From: Sphingomonadales bacterium
GTDB taxonomy: Bacteria; Pseudomonadota; Alphaproteobacteria; Sphingomonadales; Sphingomonadaceae
Assembly: GCA_027486895.1 (NCBI GenBank)
Contig: JAIXOE010000050.1
Location: 1-64,000, forward strand
Direction of reading: 5' to 3'
DNA length: 64,000 nucleotides
Made by a program: the position numbers and the translations under genes. Shown here piece by piece: positions 57,554-64,000 of the stretch (its first letter is position 1; every line of letters starts with the position of its first letter). The notes under the pieces are model-generated. The model searched no databases, was not told the DNA's origin, and worked only from the letters and a program-made list of their open reading frames with translations.

Positions 57554-57994
57554 ATGGCGAAAAACCCGAACCGCCCGTTATCACCGCATTTGCAGGTGTA
57601 TCGCTGGTCGCCGCAGATGGCGATTTCGATTTTCCACCGGGCAACAGGATTTATTCTGGCTACAGTTGGAATGATAACCTTGCTTTGGTGGCTGTCCGCG
57701 ATTGGTGGCGGTCCAGAAAGCTACGCGACCTTTGAAAAATATGTCGTTTCCGCAGGCGAAAGCGGCACCGGTTTCGAAACGGCGAGTAACTGGTTCTTCC
57801 GGCTTTTGGCCCTCGCTGTGACCTTCAGCTTTTTCCAACATCTGGCCTCGGGCGTTCGCCATCTCGTTTTGGATATTGGCGCTGGCTACGAATTGAAGGT
57901 TAACCGGACGTGGGCTTCGGTTGCATTCATCGCGGCCTTTTTTGCAACTGCATTCGTTGTCCTGTTTGTGGCATCGCGCTTTCTTGGAGTTTGA
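57554..57994 (+). CDS. sdhC: Succinate dehydrogenase cytochrome b556 subunit
   Basis: Membrane anchor of complex II, binding haem b and ubiquinone. 146 residues from the ATG at 57554 (AAGGA 10 bases upstream); the ATG at 57536 would add six. Begins MAKNPNRPLSPHLQVYRW, with SIFHRATGFIL (the haem/quinone signature), and three helices at about 32-53, 80-100 and 118-140. Its TGA overlaps the sdhD start (TGATG). About 180 bases of the 230-base gap upstream contain no identifiable gene. Confidence 0.92.
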   Translation: MAKNPNRPLSPHLQVYRWSPQMAISIFHRATGFILATVGMITLLWWLSAIGGGPESYATFEKYVVSAGESGTGFETASNWFFRLLALAVTFSFFQHLASGVRHLVLDIGAGYELKVNRTWASVAFIAAFFATAFVVLFVASRFLGV

Positions 57995-58386
57995 TGATGG
58001 ACAGTAGAACATATATTGGGCGCGTGCGCGGACTCGGCTCTGCAAAGCATGGCGGCGAACATTGGTTGAAACAACGGCTGACCGCGATTGGCAATATCTT
58101 GCTCACCACGTGGTTTGTAATCTCGCTGCTCCTGATGCCTAATTTTGATCAGGCCACTTTGGCGCAATGGTTGGCTCAGCCAACAGTTGCGGTTCCAATG
58201 ATTTTGATGATCGTCAACATTTTCTCCCACGCGCGCCTTGGTCTTCAGGTTTTGATTGAAGATTATGTGCACGACGAAGGATTGAAGTTTGGAACGATGG
58301 CACTTCTCAACTTCTACGTTGTCGCAAGCGCCGTGTTCGGCATTTTCGTTGTTGCAAAATTAGCATTTACCGGAGCATCCGCCTGA
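57994..58386 (+). CDS. sdhD: Succinate dehydrogenase membrane anchor subunit
   Basis: Second membrane anchor of complex II. 130 residues from 57994, with a second in-frame ATG at 57997. [15 protein letters not shown] precedes the first helix; the signature [19 protein letters not shown] supplies the haem histidine and quinone-site residues. Three helices. Overlaps sdhC and sdhA by one shared base group (TGATG). Confidence 0.9.
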   Translation: MMDSRTYIGRVRGLGSAKHGGEHWLKQRLTAIGNILLTTWFVISLLLMPNFDQATLAQWLAQPTVAVPMILMIVNIFSHARLGLQVLIEDYVHDEGLKFGTMALLNFYVVASAVFGIFVVAKLAFTGASA

Positions 58387-60188
58387 TGTCAGACGCTTAC
58401 AAGATTATTGACCATACCTATGACACGGTTGTTGTCGGGGCCGGTGGCTCTGGCTTGCGCGCCACGATGGGCAGCGCCGAGGCCGGTTTGAAAACAGCCT
58501 GTATCACCAAGGTTTTTCCCACCCGTTCGCATACTGTTGCGGCACAGGGCGGAATTGCGGCGTCGCTTGGTAACAATTCGCCAGACCATTGGACCTGGCA
58601 CATGTACGACACCGTCAAGGGTTCGGACTGGCTGGGTGATCAGGATGCAATCGAATATATGGTGCGTGAGGCGCCTGCTGCGGTTTACGAACTTGAGCAT
58701 GCCGGCGTTCCATTCAGCCGCAATGCGGACGGTACAATTTATCAGCGGCCCTTTGGCGGCCACATGCAGAATATGGGCGAAGGCCCACCCGTTCAGCGCA
58801 CAGCTGCAGCGGCGGATCGCACCGGCCACGCCATGTTGCATACCCTGTATCAGCAGAGCCTGAAATATGACGCGGATTTCTTCATCGAATATTTCGCACT
58901 CGATCTGATTATGGAAAATGGCGAATGCCGCGGCGTGATCGCCATGTGCATGGAAGACGGCAGCATCCATCGCTTCAAGAGCCACGCCGTTGTGTTGGCA
59001 ACAGGCGGCTATGGCCGTGCTTATTTCTCCGCAACTTCGGCGCACACGTGCACCGGCGACGGCGGCGGCATGGTGCTGCGCGCTGGGCTTCCGCTTCAGG
59101 ATATGGAGTTCGTCCAATTCCACCCAACCGGGATCTACGGCGCTGGTGTGCTGATCACTGAAGGGGCGCGCGGCGAGGGTGGTTACTTGACCAACAGTGA
59201 AGGCGAGCGCTTCATGGAGCGTTATGCGCCGTCCGCTAAGGACTTGGCATCGCGCGATGTTGTCAGCCGCTCGATGGCACTTGAAATGCGTGAAGGGCGC
59301 GGCGTTGGTCCACACAAGGACCATATCTATCTGCACCTCGACCATATTGACCCAGCAGTATTGGCGCAGCGTTTGCCAGGTATCACGGAAAGCGGAAAGA
59401 TTTTCGCTGGCGTCGATCTGACACGTCAGCCGCTGCCAGTGACGCCGACCGTTCACTACAACATGGGCGGCATTCCGTGCAATTATCATGGTCAGGTCGT
59501 CACCAAAGTTGGTGACGATCCTGAAGTCATCGTTCCCGGGCTTTACTCGGTCGGTGAGGCAGCTTGTGTTTCCGTACACGGCGCAAACCGCCTTGGGTCG
59601 AACTCGTTGATCGACTTGGTCGTATTTGGCCGTGCAACTGGTTTGCATCTGAAATCTTCGTTGACGCCAGGTGCTCCGCATAAAGCACTTCCAAAGGATG
59701 CCGCCGATTTGGCGCTGACGCGCGTGGACAAGTTTCGTGCAGCAAAGGGCGGTTCGCCGACTGCGGACATCCGTCTGCAGATGCAGCGGACAATGCAAAA
59801 GCACGCTGCCGTTTTCCGGGACACAGCACTGCTGGCCGAAGGCGTCACCGAGATGCAAAAGGTCAACCAGCGTCTTGCGGACGTGCATGTTACCGACCGC
59901 AGCATGGTGTGGAACACCGACCTAATCGAAACGCTCGAACTCGACAATTTGATGGCGCAAGCTGTCTGCACGATCGAAAGCGCCAATAACCGCAAGGAAA
60001 GCCGTGGTGCGCATGCGCATGAGGATTATCCAGAGCGCGACGATGCAAATTGGATGAAGCATACTGCGTCATGGTTCGACGGTTGGGGTGGTTCAGGCGG
60101 CAGTGTCAAAATCGACTACCGTCCGGTCCATGATTATACGCTGACCGACGAGGCGGAGTATATTAAACCAAAGCCACGCGTTTACTAA
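58386..60188 (+). CDS. sdhA: Succinate dehydrogenase flavoprotein subunit
   Basis: Oxidises succinate to fumarate with covalent FAD. 600 residues. Rossmann motif [20 protein letters not shown], flavinylated His49 in [10 protein letters not shown], substrate-site [21 protein letters not shown] and [18 protein letters not shown]. The last 26 bases overlap the convergent luciferase-like gene. No sdhB follows: the next gene is on the other strand. A terminator lies 6 bases after the stop. Confidence 0.96.
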   Translation: MSDAYKIIDHTYDTVVVGAGGSGLRATMGSAEAGLKTACITKVFPTRSHTVAAQGGIAASLGNNSPDHWTWHMYDTVKGSDWLGDQDAIEYMVREAPAAVYELEHAGVPFSRNADGTIYQRPFGGHMQNMGEGPPVQRTAAAADRTGHAMLHTLYQQSLKYDADFFIEYFALDLIMENGECRGVIAMCMEDGSIHRFKSHAVVLATGGYGRAYFSATSAHTCTGDGGGMVLRAGLPLQDMEFVQFHPTGIYGAGVLITEGARGEGGYLTNSEGERFMERYAPSAKDLASRDVVSRSMALEMREGRGVGPHKDHIYLHLDHIDPAVLAQRLPGITESGKIFAGVDLTRQPLPVTPTVHYNMGGIPCNYHGQVVTKVGDDPEVIVPGLYSVGEAACVSVHGANRLGSNSLIDLVVFGRATGLHLKSSLTPGAPHKALPKDAADLALTRVDKFRAAKGGSPTADIRLQMQRTMQKHAAVFRDTALLAEGVTEMQKVNQRLADVHVTDRSMVWNTDLIETLELDNLMAQAVCTIESANNRKESRGAHAHEDYPERDDANWMKHTASWFDGWGGSGGSVKIDYRPVHDYTLTDEAEYIKPKPRVY

Positions 60189-61170
60189 GTTCCGCGAAAA
60201 CGGAGGCTGTTATATTCAGGCTCCGTTTTCGTTTTTCATGGTCAAACACCGAACAGGCGACGATGATTTCGTCGGCCTGTGTGCGGGAGATAAACGCCTT
60301 TAGCTTGTCCCTAACGGTATCCGCGGCGCCAATTGCGCTGGCCGACATCACGTCATCTAGGGCGCCTTTAAAATGGGCGGGCAGGGACGCAAGATAGCCT
60401 TCCACCGGCGGCGGCATTTGGCGTGGGTTGCCCGTGCGAAGGGCAACGAAGCTTTGCATCAATGAGCTGGCCAGATATTCGCCCTCTGCATCGGTTTCGC
60501 CGGCGATGATGTTGAACGCGGCCATTGCATATGGTTTGTCCAATATAGCGCTTGGTCGGAAATGGCTGCGGTAGATGCGCAGGGCTTCATCCAGCATTTG
60601 CGGCGCAAAGTGGCTGGCGAAGGCGAACGGAAGTCCAAGTGCGGCGGCCACTTGCGCGCCGTAGAGGCTACTACCCAAGATATAGAGTTGGATGTTTGCA
60701 ACCGCGCCAGGTGTCGCGACGATGCCTGTCTGCCCGTCGTCAGCGAAATAGCTCTGCAACTCCATGACGTCGCGCGGGAACGCGTTCGCGTCGCTGTCCA
60801 GTGTGCGCCGAATGGCTGCGGCAACACGTTGGTCGCTGCCCGGTGCACGGCCTAATCCAAGGTCGATTCTACCCGGATACAGCGCATCCAAAGTGCCGAA
60901 TTGCTCGGCGATGACCAATGGCGAATGGTTGGGCAACATGATGCCGCCCGAGCCAACGCGGATTGTTTTTGTCGCGGCAGCTATATGCCCGATGACCACG
61001 CTGGTGGCGGCACTTGCAATCCCGCGCATGCCGTGATGTTCGGCAACCCAGTAACGGCTGAAGCCCAGACTTTCTGCATGGGCAGCAAGATCGGCGGCAT
61101 TGGCGAGCGCGCCAGCCACTGAACCACCTTCGACAACGGGTACAAGATCAAGCAGGGAGTAATTGGTCAT
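60163..61170 (-). CDS. LLM-class flavin-dependent oxidoreductase (luciferase-like)
   Basis: A TIM-barrel FMN enzyme of 335 residues, in the bacterial luciferase-like monooxygenase family (MsnO8-type). Starts [46 protein letters not shown], with [42 protein letters not shown]. Substrate unknown. The C-terminal residues ([17 protein letters not shown]) are encoded by DNA that also contains the sdhA 3' end and the sdhA terminator on the opposite strand. Confidence 0.9.
   Translation of the reverse strand: MTNYSLLDLVPVVEGGSVAGALANAADLAAHAESLGFSRYWVAEHHGMRGIASAATSVVIGHIAAATKTIRVGSGGIMLPNHSPLVIAEQFGTLDALYPGRIDLGLGRAPGSDQRVAAAIRRTLDSDANAFPRDVMELQSYFADDGQTGIVATPGAVANIQLYILGSSLYGAQVAAALGLPFAFASHFAPQMLDEALRIYRSHFRPSAILDKPYAMAAFNIIAGETDAEGEYLASSLMQSFVALRTGNPRQMPPPVEGYLASLPAHFKGALDDVMSASAIGAADTVRDKLKAFISRTQADEIIVACSVFDHEKRKRSLNITASVFAELSKRVALV
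60195..60236 (+). terminator. sdhA intrinsic terminator within the convergent gene
   Basis: CGAAAACGGAG (60195-60205) pairs with CTCCGTTTTCG (60221-60231) around a 15-base loop, followed by TTTTT. It ends the sdhCDA transcript but lies within the coding sequence of the luciferase-like gene on the other strand. Confidence 0.85.
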
Positions 61171-61248
61171 AAGACTTAAATGGGTGTGTTCGCGCGTAAA
61201 GCCAAGCGCAATCGACTAACAATCAACGTCGTGCCATAGACGTTTTGC

Positions 61249-61863
61249 ATGCTGACCGATCTGTTCATCCCATTCCTCGTCACCACGCTGTTGATTGAAC
61301 TCACGCCCGGTCCGAACATGGCGTGGCTTGCCTTGACGAGCGCGACGCAAGGTAAGAGATCAGGTTTCGCTGCTGTCGCAGGAATTGCGACCGGCCTTGC
61401 GATCCTTGCTGTGGCTTCAGCAGTGGGCCTTGCCGAGCTCGCCGCCCGCTCACCTTTTGCCTTTGGTTTGCTGCGCTACGCAGGGGTTGCGTATTTATTA
61501 TGGCTGGCATGGCAAACATGGGTGGGGGAAAAAGAACTTGCGACCAAGCAAATAGACGCAACGGCGATGGCTGCATGGTTCCGCCACGGCTTGCTACTAA
61601 ACTTATTGAACCCAAAAGCAGCCGTGTTTTTTATTACGGTCTTGCCAGCCTATATTGTAACGAATGCGCCAATTGTTCCGCAGACTGCTTTGCTGTCCGC
61701 CAGCTATGTTGCCATTGCGACAACGGTGCACCTCGTCATCGTTGCATTGGCGTCACAAGCACATGGATGGATGACGGTCGGCAACCGCAGGCACAAGGTA
61801 CGCCGCATTTTCGCTGTGCTATTGGCAATAGTTGCAATCTGGTTTTTGGTGACCACGCGCTAA
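61249..61863 (+). CDS. LysE-family amino-acid exporter
   Basis: A six-helix inner-membrane exporter of 204 residues. N-terminal signature LLIELTPGPNMAWLALTSATQGKRSGFAAVAGIATG and NLLNPKAAVFFITVLPAYI are characteristic of the RhtB/LysE family. Substrate (homoserine lactone, threonine, other amino acids) unknown. Divergent from the luciferase-like gene by 78 bases. Confidence 0.9.
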   Translation: MLTDLFIPFLVTTLLIELTPGPNMAWLALTSATQGKRSGFAAVAGIATGLAILAVASAVGLAELAARSPFAFGLLRYAGVAYLLWLAWQTWVGEKELATKQIDATAMAAWFRHGLLLNLLNPKAAVFFITVLPAYIVTNAPIVPQTALLSASYVAIATTVHLVIVALASQAHGWMTVGNRRHKVRRIFAVLLAIVAIWFLVTTR

Positions 61864-61989
61864 CGCCATTCTTGCCAATATCACGCGAAATCGAGCGCTT
61901 TTCATAAATTCCTCACATCCCCGTCATGCCACTCATGTGCGCTCCTGTCACACACATACCGCCAACGGCATCAACAGGAGAATATTATT

Positions 61990-63387
61990 ATGGCGACCGA
62001 ACGTAGCCCGGGCTGGAAATTGTTTCTGGCCGGCATCATAGGCATTGCGCTCATTATCCCTTTAATGATGATCTATGCGCTGGTCTGGGACCGGCAAGAG
62101 CAATCCAACATTGCACAGAATTCTATCGCAGCCGGATGGGGCGGGCCGCAGGTCATTGTTGGGCCCGTGCTGGTTATTCCCTATACCGTAAACAGCGTTG
62201 AGACATTCGATGAAAATGGTGTCCGTAAAAACCGCAATGTGCTGGTGAAAAAAGAGCTATTTCTCTCACCCGAAAGCAACGCCCTCAAGACCCAGTTAAA
62301 GCCCGAGCGCAAAAAGAAATCGATATACGAAAGCGTTCTTTTTGTTGCCGCAAACGAAGGTGCCGCCCGCTTCGCATTTCCGGCGGACTTTGCACAATAT
62401 GGCATACCGCGTGAGGCGCTTAATCTATCGGGCGCGGAGCTACGCTTTGGTATATCTGACGCGCGGGGCCTACAAAATGATAGTAAGGTTTTTGCCAACG
62501 GCGTTGCACTGGCTTTGCAACCCGGCAAAGGCCTGTCCGCATCCAACGGTTCAGGATTTTTCAGCTTTGTCGATTGGGACGGAATACGCCCCTTGGACGT
62601 AAAGTATGATTTCGCAGTTCGCGGCAATAAATCGCTGACGATATTGCCACGCGGAGGCGTAACCACATGGGACGTCAAATCTACATGGCCCAATCCCAGT
62701 TTTGCCGGTGACTTTTTGCCGACCAAGCGCACCGTCAAGCCGTCCGGATTTACATCAAACCATGCCGTCACCAATCTTGCGCTCGGTCAATCACTGGTTT
62801 CGACGGACGACCCCGGTCCACCAGCACTGATCGCCTTGAACCCGTACAATGGAGCGGAGGCCGTCAGAGAGGATGTCGCAATAGCAAATGGCGGTAAAAG
62901 CCAGACTGCTACTATCGGATTAATTGAGCCCGTTGACCTGTACAGCCAAGTCGACCGGTCGGTGAAATATGGGTTTTTGTTCATTGGCTTCACCTTCCTT
63001 GCCTTTTTGATGTTCGATCTCATCGCGGGCGCAAAGGTCGCGGCGGCGGAATATTTGCTAACCGGGGCAGGGCTGGTATTGTTCTTCGTGCTTCTGCTGG
63101 CATTTGCCGAAGTTGTCGGCTTTATGTGGGCATATCTTGTTGCCGCATCCGCAATTACTGGACTGCTCACGGCCTATTCAGCCGCAGTGCTCAAAAGCTG
63201 GATGCGTGCACGGGTTATTGCTGGCCTGCTGGTTGGCTTGTACGCAACGCTCTATGTTCTACTAAACCTTGAGGCTTACTCGCTCATCATCGGTTCGTTG
63301 CTGCTGTTTGTCGCACTGGCGGTCGTTATGTGGGCGACCCGCGCCATCGACTGGGTTGGCAGTCGCGAGGTGAGCGAACGCGTCTAA
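61990..63387 (+). CDS. creD: CreD-like inner-membrane protein
   Basis: A cell-envelope protein of 465 residues of the CreD family. One N-terminal helix (about 12-32) is followed by a large periplasmic part (33-310; GGPQVIVGPVLVIPY, FDWD-like DGIRPLDVKYDFAVRGNKSL), then six helices to the C-terminus. E. coli CreD is regulated by CreBC and affects envelope integrity and colicin tolerance; creBC is not in the window. AGGAG is 9 bases before the ATG. It overlaps the convergent gene by 4 bases. Confidence 0.88.
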   Translation: MATERSPGWKLFLAGIIGIALIIPLMMIYALVWDRQEQSNIAQNSIAAGWGGPQVIVGPVLVIPYTVNSVETFDENGVRKNRNVLVKKELFLSPESNALKTQLKPERKKKSIYESVLFVAANEGAARFAFPADFAQYGIPREALNLSGAELRFGISDARGLQNDSKVFANGVALALQPGKGLSASNGSGFFSFVDWDGIRPLDVKYDFAVRGNKSLTILPRGGVTTWDVKSTWPNPSFAGDFLPTKRTVKPSGFTSNHAVTNLALGQSLVSTDDPGPPALIALNPYNGAEAVREDVAIANGGKSQTATIGLIEPVDLYSQVDRSVKYGFLFIGFTFLAFLMFDLIAGAKVAAAEYLLTGAGLVLFFVLLLAFAEVVGFMWAYLVAASAITGLLTAYSAAVLKSWMRARVIAGLLVGLYATLYVLLNLEAYSLIIGSLLLFVALAVVMWATRAIDWVGSREVSERV

Positions 63388-64000
63388 CGATAGCGAAGCA
63401 TAGACCGGTTTAGCTGCGCGACGGATTTGACACCCATCAATCGCATGTCACGATCAATTTCGTCGCGCAGTTTACCAACGATACGTTCAACGCCGGGTTG
63501 CCCCGCGGCAGCCAACGCATAAAGATAAAGCCGTCCGCCCGAGCATGCGGTTGCACCAGCCGCCAGCGCCTTCAAAACATGGCTACCGCGTTGCACGCCG
63601 CCGTCGCAGATGATGTCGATTTTACCACCCACGGCATCGGCGATTTCGGAAATCTGATCGAAAGGTGAACGCGATCCGTCAAGCTGCCGCCCACCATGGT
63701 TGGATACCATGATTGCAGTCGCGCCAATGTCTACAGCCCGCTTTGCATCATCAACGGACATGATGCCCTTTAGGCAAAATTCGCCGCCCCAGTCGGACCG
63801 CACCTTCTCCGCCATCTTCCAATTCATCGACGTGTCGAGCATCGTATTGAAATATTCCGCCACTGACACGGCGACATTTGTCCCTGCGTCAACATGCGTT
63901 TGCAGGTTGGGAAGCGAGAATTTCTCCCGGAATACATAGTTCAGCGCCCATGACGGGTGAATGGCATAGCTTAGCACCGATGCAGGGGTGAAGCGCGGCG
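63384..64000 (-). CDS. lldD: FMN-dependent alpha-hydroxy-acid dehydrogenase (L-lactate type), partial at the window edge
   Basis: The C-terminal part of a glycolate-oxidase-family flavoenzyme, probably L-lactate dehydrogenase. The frame stays open to base 64000 (reading PRFTPASVLSYAIHPSWALNY at the edge), so about 205 residues of an expected 380 are seen. The signature SNHGGRQLDGS holds the catalytic His, and ICDGGVQRGSHVLKALAAGA forms the FMN phosphate site. LldD is favoured over other members by the FREKFSLPN-type segment, with moderate certainty. A GTG at 63977 is internal, not the start. Confidence 0.85.
   Translation of the reverse strand, partial: PRFTPASVLSYAIHPSWALNYVFREKFSLPNLQTHVDAGTNVAVSVAEYFNTMLDTSMNWKMAEKVRSDWGGEFCLKGIMSVDDAKRAVDIGATAIMVSNHGGRQLDGSRSPFDQISEIADAVGGKIDIICDGGVQRGSHVLKALAAGATACSGGRLYLYALAAAGQPGVERIVGKLRDEIDRDMRLMGVKSVAQLNRSMLRYR

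Noticed and set aside
58389-59888. 499-codon open frame antisense to sdhA
   Set aside because: Same cause: sense-strand codon bias in a highly expressed gene. No family similarity or ribosome binding site seen.
61910-61950. CCCCGTCATGCC before creD considered as another copy of the palindromic repeat
   Set aside because: Only about 10 bases agree and there is no second arm; chance similarity is more likely.

Overview
This 64 kb window is a densely packed bacterial chromosome segment, almost certainly from a sphingomonad (Alphaproteobacteria, Sphingomonadales). The evidence is the protein sequences, the gene order lapA-pyrF-trpF-trpB-trpA-accD-folC, the nusA/infB cluster, the sdhCDA order and a palindromic repeat of a kind I recall from sphingomonad intergenic DNA. 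A Sphingorhabdus/Sphingopyxis-like genus is a guess. No tRNA, rRNA, CRISPR array, phage or insertion sequence was seen. No gap between genes exceeds about 300 bases, and genes often overlap by 4 bases (ATGA).

Layout. 1-4.8 kb: the end of an unknown gene, a Cu/Zn superoxide dismutase lipoprotein, two divergent L,D-transpeptidases of different subfamilies, and a MerR regulator whose operator lies inside its own promoter, followed by a DmdC-like acyl-CoA dehydrogenase. 4.8-16 kb: cysteine synthase coupled to an MFS exporter, a TPR-aspartyl/asparaginyl hydroxylase, an alpha/beta hydrolase, UvrD helicase, a proline-rich secreted protein, RsmD, an RluB-type pseudouridine synthase and an AmpG-like permease. 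15-22.7 kb: the minus-strand biosynthetic run folC, accD, trpA, trpB, trpF, pyrF, lapA, purB. 22.8-34.8 kb: a TonB-dependent receptor, ParC, a PAS-GGDEF-EAL protein, CCA transferase/Nudix/DUF1285, a GNAT enzyme, a DUF1499 membrane protein and a PQQ-type sugar dehydrogenase.

35-45.7 kb is the translation and RNA operon rimP-nusA-ylxR-infB-rbfA-tdk-DUF6491-truB-rpsO-pnp. rimP and ylxR use TTG starts, and tdk plus a small secreted-protein gene are inserted before truB. 45.9-51.4 kb holds bamD, recN, ligA and phhA. 51.4-53.3 kb is an ECF sigma/anti-sigma/fasciclin module. 53.4-55.9 kb is a coupled run of SDR, subclass B3 metallo-beta-lactamase and prmA. 56-57.3 kb is a soluble chemoreceptor. 57.5-60.2 kb is sdhCDA with no adjacent sdhB, then a luciferase-like monooxygenase, a LysE exporter, CreD and a partial FMN-dependent L-lactate dehydrogenase-type gene cut by the window edge.

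Most of the window is core metabolism and information processing, and I see no complete unknown multi-gene system. The observations most worth following are: the B3 beta-lactamase embedded in a prmA operon; the chemoreceptor with a sensor that may be a haem-less globin-like fold; the MerR operator; the TTG start of ylxR inside nusA; the 12-codon coupling frame between recN and ligA; the long inverted repeats; the RGG-like tail of PNPase; and the sdhA terminator lying inside a convergent coding sequence. All sequence readings were made by eye; no database search or folding calculation was run.
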